In this document: positions 26,545 through 39,429 of the stretch, one piece after another
How the letters are laid out: every line of letters begins with the position of its first letter
Numbering within the stretch: position 1 is the first letter of the stretch
Assembly (NCBI GenBank): GCA_011009095.1
Contig: VTPC01090710.1
Span: forward strand, 84,548 to 148,547
DNA length: 64,000 nucleotides
From: Ignelater luminosus
Taxonomy: Eukaryota; Arthropoda; Insecta; Coleoptera; Elateridae
Direction: 5' to 3'
Translations under genes and position numbers: made by a program
The notes under the pieces: generated by a model
Seen by the model: the letters and a program-made list of their open reading frames with translations, nothing else
Databases searched by the model: none
What the model was told of the DNA's origin: nothing

Positions 26545-27570
26545 ATAAACGCTTGGAAAGATTTACAAACCCAGCATTTGACAAGCCCATCTCCCTTCTT
26601 AGTATCATAGATAAAACTTTCGGGAGGATATCGGCAAATAGACTTTGAAACAATCAGAACTCTTTTCCTGAATATCAGACCGGATTTCATAGTGACAGAT
26701 CCACCGCCTTATTCTCCTCCTCCATACCGACGGCACGGTAGCCTTCATTTCCCGTCGCTGCATTACGGCCACAGGTCTGGGCATCGATCGGGCTTGTTCG
26801 TAAGGATAATCAGCAACTACCTGTCCACTCGTCAACATCGTGTGCGAGTGCACCAGACCTTATCAAGAGTATATTCTTTTGTCCCTCTTATTCATCTTTT
26901 ACTGCCACGATATCTCCTGTCTTGAGGACTCCGACGCTAGCATATTCCTACTCACGGATGACATAGCCCTGTGGGTAACGTCTTGAAATTCTGCCGAGGT
27001 ATTGGGAATCCTGACGTTCGAACTTGGTCGACTGGAGACGAAAAATCAATGTTAATATATTCCGTTACTGAAACTAACTTCAGCATCTAGATTTGATCCC
27101 GATGTACCGACGTCTGCCTAGAGCTATAGAGCTCATATCTCCAATTTTCGCCATCAATGAAATACCTAGGCATGTTTTTCACCTCATGCTGAGATGCAGA
27201 GACGGACTAAAGCACGGACGTTGTTACACACCTCTAAAGCCATTATCAGACCCCTGATCGATTCCATCGCGCCGCACGAGATCCTTCATTTAGAACGCTT
27301 CCACCCTTCGGAGGAAATGTGCGAATTCCAGAATTTTACCTCCACTTCTGCATAGGAAACGCAAAAGGAAGTCCAAGCACCTTCTCTTCATTCTTTGAGA
27401 CGTGTCGGCAACCTGATCTCCAAATTGATGGACATGTTCCTTAACACCCCTCTCGTACACAGATAAGAGCCTCATCCACCTCTCTTCGCGAGATTATCAA
27501 GGGACGCAGTTAGCATCCCTCGGGCTACAATTGCTTTGTGGAGGTCCAGAAATCAATCCCTGGGCTAACT
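26545..27570 (+). pseudogene. LINE (Jockey-like) reverse transcriptase relic
   Basis: Plus-strand frames carry RT blocks of a non-LTR retrotransposon in order. At about 26560-26630 FDKPISLLSIIDKTFGRISA matches YRPISLL....K..ER. At about 26660-26710 FPEYQTGFHSDRSTA matches the QFGFR..RST block. At about 26850-26910 PYQEYILLSLLFIFYCHDI matches GVPQGSxLSPLLFxxY. At 26925-26980 DSDASIFLLTDDIALWVT is the catalytic box, with YADD changed to LTDD. Thumb-like sequence follows, with ARTLLHTSKAIIRPLIDS at about 27215-27265 and a WRSRNQSLG-like end at about 27560. Many stops and shifts are present. Open frames on the opposite strand here are shadows. Confidence 0.75.
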
Positions 27571-28200
27571 GTTATCACTAAGCGCGGTTTTTTTTAATGG
27601 CGAAGGCAAATTCCGAACAGTATTTTTCCACGGACTTGCCAACACAACACAACATCAACAGCACCATCAACATAACACAACCAGCCGCCGCGTCGTGACG
27701 TGACACTTCAAATGCCTCGACTGCCACCACAACATCAAACTGTTGCGTTGACACTTGACTAGCACAAAACTTCGCGTTTGCGCTCCACCATGACACAACA
27801 CAGGTCGAGCACCAACTGCACAGAACTTGTACATTACACCTCCCGAAACATCAGTTTACTTCACTCTTACGACTAAAATGTCAGAGTGTTAGAACAGCCT
27901 TCTATTGTCTTGATTTGCTTGTTACTTGTATCTAGTGTTGTAAATAATTAGAAAGTGACTATTGTTTATAGTTCGAACCCTGTTGAGATCGAAATTAAAG
28001 CGAAGATCTTTCAGTATTATTCATTCTCTGTTTTGGCAGCGCTTCTAAGCTGTGCACACAGTGAACAGACTATCAACTGAAGTTGTTTGACCTTGAGTGA
28101 CGGCTACTCGCGTCGCCAGCGCTTCGCACAACGCTAACGGGTACTTCCCGGACGGCCGTCGTAGTTTCATTTGGAAAATAAAAGAGGTGGGGACAGCTGA
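27571..28200. other. GC-richer segment of unknown origin
   Basis: This stretch is markedly richer in G and C than its surroundings and contains CA-rich runs (about 27630-27680). It has no sustained reading frame. It could be the 3' part of the LINE relic, or a solo LTR or another repeat. I found no matching ends. Confidence 0.3.
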
Positions 28201-31200
28201 ATTTTATTTGGTCAAAGTTTAAAAAAAATGCAGTAAATTATCTTTTTCCAAGTTCTTTTTTGTGAACAATAGCAGTACTTTACACAAGCTTCAATATAGA
28301 AGGTAACTGTATTAAATGTGCATTTAAGAATCCAGAAACGTACACGAAGTATGCACAAGGGCAGCAAAGGTAGGAATGTTGTTTTGGCTGTCTCACAACA
28401 AGTCGGAAAGTTTCATTAATACCCAATTTCACGAGAAATAGAAAGAAAAAGAATGTGATACCAATATTCTGAAAAAGTCATAATATTGTTGTTGAAGAAT
28501 TCCTAACGTAAAATTTTTGCAACCTTCATTCTAAAGGCATGCATTTATGTGGTTTTGAGAACTATTGATTGCCCTTACTCTTTCTCCAGGGTTCATTGCC
28601 TTAACATTAAGAAATTATTTCGTATTGTTTGTTTCTGAAGCCAATAAAAGATGTTTTGCAAGAAACCGTCTAATTCTTCAAATCTCTTTAATGAAGGCTT
28701 CTTCTCAAAATGATGCTGAAGACTCTTTCCTTCTTCCGGTCTCCAATGCCGGTCTGAATGCAAGAGAATTATCTTTGTCAAAAAAGGCTCTTTTTGCTGT
28801 TTCGAGTTTCTTTTTTCTGCTTTTGTGTCTTAGAAAAGTATTTAATGACGGAAGCTTTAATACCGAAAAAGTTATGAAAATCGTACTGACTGTTTGCAAT
28901 TATAGATGAAACAGATACCAGCAATTTACTCTTCTTCTAATTTATTGAACGTTCAAGTTTCTTCCCATGAAATCGTTAGAAACTTCTCCTTAGAAAGATA
29001 AGTTTCAGTACATGGGGTTATATTTTGGTTTGGAGATTTATTGTGAAAATCTTCCTCCATGGAATCGCCAATCTTTTTTTTTGATAGCAGAGACATTTTG
29101 GGAAAGCAAAAACAAAATTAGGATTTGTTAGATGTTAGTAGGTTTTGGAACAGATTACGAGCTGTAAAGATTCCGTAGTTAAATATTAAAGATGTGATGT
29201 AATATTTGTGGTAGCAAAATGTTCAAGATCCAAAATATGAAACCACTCTTGGTCATGCAAAGCACTCACTAATTTAGCCGGTAATTGAAAGTAATTTCTT
29301 AAGAAGCTTTCACATATACAGCTTGAGTATAAAGTAAGGCATAAAATGCATTTTTTTGGGCAAGTATTGTGGAAAATCTTGAGACAGGTCGAATTCACAT
29401 ATTAATCTTCCAATCACCTTTTAGCATTCATTTGTTACAAAACGATAACGTCATCGTTAATTTTTTTAAATGAAAGCCTTTGGATTTCTTGCGCGATTTT
29501 GATAGACCTTGTTATTGTCTGAACGATGATATAAAAATGTTTAACTGGAAGAACTTCTGATACCGGATGTTACTGACTGTGTTACGCTAAGTGCGCCTCT
29601 GACTACATTTATGGATAACATCATGTAATACTATTTCGACTTCTAATCAAATTTCTATTAACAAATTAAAAACAAAGAAGTAACGTAGACAAATTTTAGT
29701 TTTAGAATCACACTTTAGGCTGCAGCGACCACCCAGATTTTGCATACGTCAAAACTGCAACTATTCCATATTATAGATAACGTTATCTAAATGTCTGTGT
29801 CTTGCATACGGGAACATAACAAGTTCGAAACTGTAGTCCGAGACTGCGATTTGCAAATTAGAATTTCCCGACGTTAACTTCTTTGTTTTATAATAATACT
29901 GAAAACTGAGATGGGTTTCAGACTTTTAATTAAGGTATTTATTAAGTTTATTGCTTTATTTTACTTTCTTGTCTTTGCAAAGAAAACGTAATCGTTGTTA
30001 TAGGAAACCGTTACTTCACGTAGACTATAATTAAATGTAATCATCTTTTGTTTGCTATACTGCTATATTTATATTAAATTGCATCCAGGTCTCAAAACTA
30101 TATATCAACATGCATTTTCATTTTATCTCTTACAATGTATGCAAATTAAAGTTTTTTTTAAAAAAACGTTTTTCCTTGCTTTATGATTTTATCCCTCCGT
30201 TGCGGCTAAGAGTTTACTTTATGCTTCCTTGGCGTCGGAGATGTTATTACATTTAATATTTTGCTTCACTTTTTTCTTAACACATTTTTTAGTTAAACTG
30301 TAATTTTATTTCCCCTCAAGGAACAGAACAATCATGTTTCCATGTAATAGGAATAGAAAGATATTGGAATTACAATTTTCGCGTTGTCGAGTTTTATTTG
30401 CCATTTTGAAAATGTGCGAAAAAATTCAAAACTGACAAAAAATTTATTAGGGATCATATAGCACTGTCAAGCAAGCTGATTAGGTCGTTTAGAAAGAAAG
30501 GAAACGATTGAAGTCATAGAATTTATTTTAGTGTTTATCAGAAAGAAAGAGTTTTACTCCTTTTTTCGTAGACCTCAAAAGAATTTTATTCTCAGACATT
30601 TCATTGTCAAAATTGGATTCCGATATCATCTCTTATTCGAAATCCCCAGAGAGTGTCCGACCTCTTGCATTGAAAGGCATCGAAAAAATTCTTTCTAGCA
30701 AACGATCTTGACCACCCGTCATTTTATAACGAATAATCGCTACGAAATCTGTTTTTGAAGGCCTCCTCCAGTCGAGCGGGAATTGTTCTGCTCTGTATTT
30801 TGTTTCTTTTCTCCCCCCTTAACTTATTTGTTTCGCAAAAAGAGGATGTTAAGAAAAGAAGTGCGTCAGTGAAGAAGGATAAGGAAAATTAAAGCACGTC
30901 TTTTACAAGCAAGAATACTGTAAGCGTGGAATTGATTTCGATTCTGCCAGATTTAATATATGTAGATACTTTTTATCGCGAGACTGTTGGCAATTTTCGA
31001 TTATCGGGTTTGTTTCGCTCGAGTTGGTGGTAAGATTGCTCCGATTCATGCACGATTCGTCAAAGAGGGTGTTGGACACCCCCCAAAAAGCATTTTGCAA
31101 ACGCATGCAAACATCTACTGCTACTACTATAGTTATTGGAAAATAAAATCGATAAACACAATTTCTTGCATGAATTGTTAATTTTTTAATTTCTTCCTTT

Positions 31201-32080
31201 CTCCGCTGCGTTTGAAACAAAAGAGTAGGTACGTAGTAGTAGTAAATCTTAAAGGAAAACAAAATACAGCTTATAATAAATCAATCGCCTCGTTTCTTTA
31301 GTTTAGCACTTTAAAAGACTCTTTTTGATAAATAAGTGCCAGGGTGAATAATAAAAGTTAGTTGCTATTAAAAGGGTTTACAAGAATAATTATGTTTATG
31401 CCGTCTTATTAATACACTTTTACTGTTCATTTCTCGTTAAATTCATTTTCTGTTTATTTCTTTTGTTAAATGGTTATGAACGTGTAAAGTGAGTAGTAAT
31501 TGTTTAATTCCCTTTCATAATTAGAATAAAATAAAGTGGATACTAAAGTTGTAGCTTACACTAATTACTAAAGTTAAAATTATTTTATTTGAATTTTGGA
31601 AATTTTCGAGCTTATAACACTTCATACACTAAATTAAAAATTCTCTTTGCTCTGGTTACGGTTGGTTATATAGCGCCAGCAAAATTATTTGTTAACTTCT
31701 GGAGAAACAACCGTAGTGCTACTAATGGTTCGGCTTTCCGGAAACCAACATAAGAGAATAATAATTATCTAGTTAATACACATTAATGTTGGAAAACACT
31801 TCATCGGAGAAATTCAAGGTTAAATCTCGAAATTGTATATTTGTTTGTAGAACGTCCAAATTAATAAACAATTCTATAATATACTGAAGAATACATGCTC
31901 TTTCGTTCGTTGCAATTACGTAGTAATGAAAGCAAGATTCTTTGTGTACATCTTGCTTCTTAGACAGACACCGATTATATTATCAGTCCTCTAAAAGAAG
32001 TTACGTAAATGTTGATTCTATTACACTACTGACAAGTTTCAGTTTTTCCCTGTGCAGTTCTATTGATAAGATTAACGGAA
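28201..32080. other. No gene recognised
   Basis: AT-rich DNA. The longest open frames (28565-28909 plus, 30903-31262 minus) have low-complexity or random-looking translations without domain, signal peptide or splice support. Confidence 0.45.
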
Positions 32081-32084
32081 TATA

Positions 32085-32770
32085 TAAGCCCGGCCATGGT
32101 CCACCGCAGACGTCCCGATTAAAGGCGAAGCCTAATTAGTTTCCGTGCATACATATCTAGAGAACGTAGGCGGAGCACAAAGCCCCATCTGTTTCTGTAC
32201 ATAGGTCAACAAAGCAAGGCCCGACCATGATCCACCGCAGGTGGCCCGATTGAGAGCGCTGCCTGATTAGCTTTCTTGCATAGATTTTTCGAGAAGCATG
32301 CATAGATCTCTGAACCAGATTCATGGAAGACAAGATTTAAGTTTAATTAGTTTTTATTCAAGAAGATTAAAGATTTCTTGAGCAGGTTGATGGAACCTGA
32401 TCCGTTTACATGCATAGATCTTTTGAGAAAGCTGACGGAAGACAAAACTCGATCCGTTTGTGTGCACAGACCAGCTTAATTAACGGTGGCAAAGTCTGTG
32501 GCAGGTAGCCCAACTGGGGGCGAAGCCGGACCAGTTCCAGAGCACAGATCTCTGGAGGAGGTTGGTAAAGAGCACAGCGCAATCCGTTTTTGTACGTAGG
32601 TTAATGGAAGGCGAAACCTTAGCGTAGCCTACCGCAGATGGCTCAATTAAAAGTAAAATTGTTTCTGCTTCTGAGGATAGTTTTCTCGAAAACATTGATG
32701 AAGCCATGATCAGATCCGCATCCGTACACAGATCTCTTCAGGAGGTGATAGAACATTAGAAAACACGTAC
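32085..32770 (+). repeat. Degenerate satellite, about 132 bp period, left block
   Basis: Diverged tandem copies. The marker GCAG(G/A)(T/C)G recurs at 32106, 32237, 32501 and 32634, giving spacings of 131, 264 (two units) and 133. Each unit appears to be a dimer of a roughly 52 bp submotif, (GGCAAAGCCYGATYxGTTTC) followed by (CGTGCATAGATCTCTYGAGA), plus a 28 bp linker with CCATGGTCTACCGCAGGTGG. The GC content is higher than the flanks. Open frames within it come from the repeat and are not evidence for a gene. Confidence 0.8.
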
Positions 32771-32817
32771 TTTTTTTTATATAAACTTGTATCGGAAAAC
32801 TCTTGGTTATTGAGAAA

Positions 32818-33232
32818 CAGGGTGTTAAAATACGAATATCTGCCAAATTTCCACCACTGATGTAAAGTTCAACAACACCTCATACTCACAACCACGCAAT
32901 GCTTCCGAGTTATCCGAAGAATACAAGCTCTCCACATTAAACAATGAGTTACAGTAATTAAGACAAAATAGAATTACTCGAAAACGGTGTATTACATGAG
33001 AAAAACGTAAGAGTAACTTTATTTGCTAAATTGAGTGTAGGTGACATTGGAATTAGTCAGGTTTTCAGGAAGTTTGAAAATTCCATCTTATATCTCTGTA
33101 CGTAGCACCGACATCTGTGGAAATGAAGATTTCTTATAGCAAAAACCATACAGAAGATTTCAGGTCAATAGCACAAGCTGCCTTCAAAATAATGAAAAAA
33201 AAAGGAATTACCAATAGAACTGTAACACCCTG
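32818..33232. mobile_element. MITE-like element (415 bp) inside the satellite
   Basis: CAGGGTGTTA at 32818-32827 and its exact complement TAACACCCTG at 33223-33232 bound a non-repetitive AT-rich segment that separates the two satellite blocks. There is no coding content. The terminal repeats are only 10 bp and I could not confirm a target duplication, so the exact borders are uncertain. The same ten bases occur singly at 36596-36605. Confidence 0.5.
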
Positions 33233-33309
33233 TATATCAGAAACTAAGTTTTTTTAAATATAACTTTATCGACAAAGTACTAACCATACCTTATGGGACA
33301 CTCAGAATA

Positions 33310-33995
33310 CTTAACGTAACACTTGCCAAGGTTAACGAAAGGCAAAATCCGTTTGTGAACTGTTGCAAGTGAACCTAATCAGCTTCCACGATAGCTCTTG
33401 CGAGAAGATTAGCGAATGGAAAAGCCCGATTTGTTTTAATATATAAATCTTTCATGGACATTAATCAAAGGCAAAACCTGACCGTTATCTACCGCAGGTA
33501 GCCAGATTTGAGGTAAAGCCGGACTAATTTCAGAGCATAGATATCTCGAGAAAGTTGTTGGAGAGCAAAGCCCCATTCGTTTCCGTCCGTAGGTTAAAGG
33601 AAGATCAGCATTACTGCACAGATCTCTTGACAAAATTAATGAAAGCAAAATCCGGACATGGTTTACCGCAGGTCGACGTGGATCAGTTTCCGACTTTCCG
33701 TACATAGATTTCTCGAGAAGGCTGAGAAGGCCAAAATCAAATCCGTTCCTACGCATAGGTGTCTTGATAAGGTTAATGCAAGGCAGTCTGACGTGGTCTA
33801 CTGCAGATGGGCTTAGCCGCTACAGTTTTTCTGCATAGATCTCTCCAGAAAATTGATGGAGGCAGAGCTCGATATGTTTTCGTGCATAGATCTCTTGACG
33901 AGAATACAAAGCAAAATCTGACCATGGCTCGTCGCAGGTGGCCCGTTTGAGGGTAAAACTCAGTTTTCGCGTCTAGCTCTGTCATTAAAGTTAAT
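33310..33995 (+). repeat. Degenerate satellite, about 132 bp period, right block
   Basis: The same family as 32085-32770. The GCAG(G/A)TG-type marker recurs at 33494, 33668, 33803 and 33934 (spacings 174, 135, 131). The sub-motif TGCATAGATCTCT or close variants occurs several times, as at 33830 and 33880. Copies are about as diverged from each other as in the left block, which implies an old array with no recent homogenisation. Confidence 0.8.
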
Positions 33996-33999
33996 GAAG

Positions 34000-36900
34000 G
34001 GCAAAACTTGACTATTTGAGAACAGACTTGTTTAGTTTATTTTTTAATTTTGCATTTAGATGTTTACAACATTCGATATCTCAACATTGAACGTTATTTA
34101 GCGAGGTCTGTTACGAAAAATTTTGTTTTTAGCAATCTAAGTACTAACTTGTATTGTTGGACTTGCCTACTTTTTGTTCCACAGGCAACATAAGATCCCT
34201 TCTAGAGGGCATATCCAACTAAGCGTTTTTTTCAAAACTCTTTTGTTCTAATAATATGTATCTTGGACATTTTTTTCTGGAAACTAAACAGGTTTTAGTC
34301 GTAATAAATGATCCAACTCCATGAGAGTCAACACAATTCTTTTCTGACAGAGTTATTTGGTTTTTTGTTATTTCCAGATATTCATTAAGGAGGGAAATAA
34401 CTTTTCCGTTTCTGCACTATGTGGTGCTACGTGCATAAAATATTTAGCCTACCTTCTATTTAATTGTACTAGAGCTACTTCTTTGTTATTCCTTCCAACC
34501 ATCTGAACTCTACTAATAGAAGGAAAAAATAAATTAATAGAAGGATTCTCCTAGATCGTTTTTACCCGATGATGGAATTTTGCGACTAAAAGCTTAACTA
34601 CATTATCAGAAAATTCTCCCTTGGGACTAAAAGTTAGTTTGGGGTCAACGCGGTTAGCTTGCCGTTAGGCAACAAATTACTTGAAGATTCTGAAAATTGT
34701 TCTCATTTATTATTCTCGCACTCTTAATATTTGTCCTTGTTTTTTGATCCATGTTTTTCACTATATGATACCTAAAGAACAGTTTAAATTTCCTGAACAG
34801 CCATCGATTCTCTGGGAAAAGTAATATCATGTGAGAAGAATGTGAATCAAATGGATTTTATTAACAGCATGTGACCAGTAACTGCACCTAAAAGCCGACA
34901 ACTTACATGTGAAAATCCAAATTAACTACCATTCCAAATGAAAAATGCTGTGCTTTAGAGAAGAATAATCACAAACTAGACACATAATATTTTTGTGTGC
35001 CTAGTTCGAAAGTTCTCGATGTAATTCCGATACTTACTGATACGTATTTTAATCTTTGATATTTCAGAGTTGTTACTGCTGCTGACCTTCTAAACCTTTT
35101 ACGTTTATATTGAATAATATTTTTAGTGGATTGGGGTTGAATTTCATTATTAATGTCGAGGGATAACTGTTACCGTAGTAACCTGCTTCTGGTAATAACA
35201 AAAGAATCCTGCCTATACTTAGACAGTGACCTTTTCCAATCTTTAACCTTTCTAGATTGTACAGATGAAACATCACAAAAAAATTCTTTTCCAGCAAGAA
35301 GCTGTTTATAATTATTATCACTTATTAATTATTAAGTTGTAAATTAAATTTGCGCACTTTTGTTAAAATGTAAAGTTAAATTTAGTGTGCTTCGCGTTGA
35401 AAAGAACGACCAAATAATAGGATAGCGTTATCAAAACAGAACGAAAAAAGGAAGATTGAACTCATCAATCCATCGATAGCTAAAAAGAATGAATTCGAAA
35501 AAAATGCGTCAAAATAATAAAAACCACAAAGCAATCGGTGCAATAAATATCAAATTCGAACGCAAACACATTCATAAATGTCGAAAACTTTGCGGTCCAT
35601 GCCTTCCATACAAACATGTTCATTTAAATTATAAATGCCCAGCCATATATTTGGAATTTTGACAAATGACTTCTAATTAAAAACGATCCTCTCTCCGCGC
35701 GCACAACAAAAATTAATCGCGAGGTTTATTATTGCACTCTGTTTCATATTTATTCTGCGGCGATGCTGGTGGTGGGTGGTGAGTTTTTCGTTGAAGCTTC
35801 TTGTCCCCTTTTTATCACTTAATTTAGAGGTAAACATTACTGTTGGAATTAGAAAAAAAATGAAAAATTGTTCAACAATTTTTTCAAAATGCTATATATG
35901 CTTATTTCGACGGTAACGAGAATTATCCGTTTAAGGTTTATTGTGTAGATATAATATCCTGTTCTCTCGATTTTGCTTAAAAACAGGAATATTTCAAAAA
36001 TCATCTTGGAACCAATTCACGTATCACTTTTTAAATTTTTAACATGATTGCAGGTAACGTTAAACGGAGTAGAATAAGGAATTTATGTTATTTCTAACAC
36101 GTGGTCCTCTAAAATCCTATAAATTCGCTAAACGTAAATTATTGAACGTTATAGGAATGGAATTCAAATGTGGAACGCACCGCACGTACTACTATTAAGC
36201 AATAATTGAAATATATGTCGTGGATGGCGGACGCTTGTAATTCGAGGGTGCCAATAATTAAAAAATTTTTATCATGTTCGAAATCATCTTTTAACAACAT
36301 AATTTAAGAACCCGTAAACATTAATATTAATTTCAAAATGTAATTAGGAGGTAAAAACGGTGGGCGCGTCTTTATACCAAGTAATTAATTGAAACGATAG
36401 TCCCTTTTTCGTGCACATAAAATATTTTAAATAGCATTGTCGTGATGTTGTGAACGTAAAAAATAAATACAAAAGTGGAACTAAAAAATTCGGGAGCGAC
36501 CTGTGTTTCTTTATTTAAATCCCTGTTGTATTAAAAACAGAAATGTTTTGTTTGCTCCTTTTCACGGGGGTGTATAAAGTTGATATTTACATATGCAGGG
36601 TGTTAACACTATACCCAAGTGAATATAGCCCTATTCACTTAATTAAATTGGCAGCCCTGCCCACAGAGCCACTAACGGACAGAGAGTTGAGCCGTAACGA
36701 AACATTTCGAGCAAACTAACAACCACTGACAGCTGCAATGTGAGATGTTACTTGCGTGATTTAGCAAGAAGAGGGCAAAAGCTGACGCATGTTCGCACGA
36801 ATTTTCCTTTTTGGAAGAGAAAATTTATAGAAATATCGTGTGATGGATGAGATTCTTTCATTCAGTTTTAAAATTGTGATTTGTAAGAGAGTTTCCTTTT

Positions 36901-38880
36901 TTGCTTGAATTCTAGATACAGCTATGTTTCTTTTTTTCGTGTACGGCTACTTTTCTATACCTTCTTTTTGTAGTTGTTGATGTATAATGCACCTATGGAA
37001 ATATTTTGTTTGCAACAATACTAAGACCAAAAACCTACATTGCTACTGATAATTTATTGTCATGATAACCTTTAACATTCATTCTAAAACACATTTTCAG
37101 ATAGTTAATATACCAGGCGATTTAATTAAATTAACTGACTTATATAAAGAGAGAATCATCAACGCCAACGTTATTTCTTAAGTAAATATTTAAATTTCTC
37201 TGATAGCAGAGAGGATATAATTTTGATTTTTCCATTTTTCATTCGAGGGACAGAATTTCCTAAAGCTACAACCGCACCATTTACATCTGAATATTGCCTG
37301 CCATGCATTTTGTCTTTTAATCCGAGAAAGGGACACTCGCAGAATGCTAAAATTGGATTATATGATTGATGGTGCATACTTTAATACTTACTCCCAATGC
37401 AATGTCTTGATTACACCACATTGCGTGTACAGAATCTTCTATTTGAGCTTGCTAAGATTTTGTTAATTAGGTAGGTTAATAAATTGAATACTAATTGGTA
37501 GGTGATCTGTTTGTTTCCTGTTATCTTTGAAGTTTGATTGCTACTAATATATAGTATAGAAATGTACGAAAATCGGATATTGCAGGTAAGTTCAGTCTCG
37601 AGGCTTTATCTTCAAATAAATAGCTTTATTTTCTAAAGCAAGAGAAGATTAGGCTTTGTTTGATAAATAAATAATCTTAAGTTTTCCTGAAAAGGTTATT
37701 AGGAATTATACATACGAGTATAAGGTAATTCAGAATATTGCAAGGATGCCGTTTTCTGATCTGACAAACCAAAATATTTTTCTCTCCAGAAACGACGTAT
37801 CATCTTTTGGTATAGGCATAATAATTCTAGAGCATTAATTTCAATCATTTCATCGGACAGACTTAGATAGTATCCGTCGTCAACTGTCGATGTTATACAC
37901 TAACAAAAAGGACACTTGTGGTCAAATAACTTGGGCTACCTAACTTTAATTAATTGACCGTTCTGAAGAGTCTATTCAAATTCAATGCTTTCTTTTATTT
38001 CGACAAGAAGACTAAGTTGTTTACATTGTGTTAAACATTATAGATTTCAAGTTTGAGAGAAGTGTGCGAAAAGTCCTGTGTAGCCACCCATTTTGTGAGT
38101 GATTTTATGAAGAAAGATGCTCCAATCAGCTAATTCTAATCAAAAGAATGATATTAATAAATATACATTTGTATGGAAGCCTTGTGCCAGTTCCTACCTT
38201 CTGCGAAATTATATTCACCCATTAAAGTAACAAAATCAATTTATCAGATTCTTGAGTTGCTGTTGTAGTAAACATTTCATTTAACTTTCTTCTTGGACAT
38301 TACAAGTGGAAGCGATTTTGATTTTAAAAAAAAGTTTTTTATCAGCAATGCGTATTACAGTAACGAAGTCAAGCTTATATAAAAGGACAACTTACCTTGT
38401 ACATTGAAACTGTCGAAGGTGTGAAAACATGCCGCATGTCTAACCATTCATGTTTCATGATTCCAAGTTGCCTCCAATAGATTGTTTGATCAATAAAGCA
38501 ATACAAAATTAACCCGTATTACACTGAGTTAACGAAAAGTTACATAGAGTCATCAAACGCATTTGTTTCGAGGCACCCATAAATTTTGAATAAAATCAAA
38601 ATTCTCAATTTGCAATCTGCAAGGTATCTTGGCCGGTAACCAAATGGGGAAATTTTGAGCCATCCCTGGAATAATGTTATAGTTATCTTTTGAACTTCCA
38701 TAGTCTTAATGGCTTTCCGATTTTCTTTTAAGAGTACCCGTTGGAGTACTATCCAACTGCTCGGGGGACTTTTTCAGGTATTTTTTTTACTTTTTTCTTT
38801 TTAGAGTGGTCCTTGTTTCACCAAACTATGTTGGTTACGTCTCTTTCTATTTGAAAACAGTTTTCGTTGTCAGCTGTGAC
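34000..38880. other. No gene recognised
   Basis: Mostly AT-rich DNA. A short open frame on the minus strand at 37171-37377 has a protein-like composition but no recognised family. The region 35560-35790 is less AT-biased and might be conserved non-coding DNA. That can only be tested by comparison with related genomes. Confidence 0.4.
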
Positions 38881-38884
38881 TATG

Positions 38885-39375
38885 GACTAGTCGCGCTACA
38901 GCAACTCCAAGACAATATCTGTCTCTAATGAGATTTTGACTAAAGTCGGTCTTGAACGACTTCCAGGGTTGCAATACACTATTTTCTCTTTCTGAACTTT
39001 TGTTATATTAAAGTAAATGTGTTTGTCATCTGAATAACTTTCTTCATCAGACACTCTCCAGTATTAGCAAAGGACTGTTTCTGATGTTTATTATGTCTAA
39101 ATTATCTATCACAATAAATCTAAATAGAGACTCTCTTCCTTCATTTATATTTGTGTTTCTCCAGGTCACATGGTGTGCGTTAGCATCACATCCGACAACA
39201 AAATGCATTCCATTTGCCCTGATTCTTGCTAACAGCCTTTCCATATACGTTGGTGTTGGATTTTCTGTATCACCATAGAAAAGTAGGTTGATGCAACTGT
39301 TAAATTCCTCAGCCCTTTCCTCTTCAATGTTTCAAGTGTAACAATTGTCAAATCTCTAGAATATTTAGGTCTGTT
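38885..39375 (-). pseudogene. LINE endonuclease (APE-type) relic
   Basis: The minus strand carries the C-terminal half of a non-LTR retrotransposon endonuclease. NLTVASTYFSMV at about 39310-39275 matches the conserved (V)ASAYF block. After a frameshift, FVVGCDANAHHVTWRNTNIN at 39190-39130 matches the GDFNAHH..WG block, followed by LDIINIRN. After stops, WRVSDEESYSDDKHIYFNI at about 39055-39000 matches the VS...S.SDH..I terminal block with the catalytic SDH changed to SDD. Stops and frameshifts make it dead. It need not belong to the LINE relic at 26545-27570, which is on the other strand. Confidence 0.75.
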
Positions 39376-39429
39376 ATACCTAACACTTTAATACCCTTCT
39401 GCTCTGGTAGTTCCGCGATATCACCATAG

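Noticed and set aside
26605..26925. Overlapping open frames on both strands
   Set aside because: Both cover the LINE RT relic, and the motif-bearing frames are different plus-strand frames broken by stops.
27960..27990. GTTCGAACC-like sequence resembling a tRNA T-loop
   Set aside because: No matching acceptor, D-arm or anticodon arm could be folded around it.
28565..28909. Plus-strand open frame of 114 codons with a hydrophobic stretch
   Set aside because: It starts at a TTG codon, not ATG. The hydrophobic run is a T-rich tract, and overlapping minus-strand frames are equally open. No family is recognised.
33436..33985. Two minus-strand open frames with recurring RDLC-like residues, suggesting a repeat protein
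   Set aside because: They fall inside the degenerate satellite. The recurrence comes from the DNA repeat, and other units carry stops in the same frame.
32085..33995. CRISPR-like array
   Set aside because: Repeats are long, diverged and contiguous, without identical short repeats and unique spacers, and the DNA is eukaryotic.
37580..37600. TTGCAGGTAAGT, acceptor and donor side by side
   Set aside because: There would be no exon between them. It is a chance juxtaposition, or at most a recursive splice-like site, with no other support.
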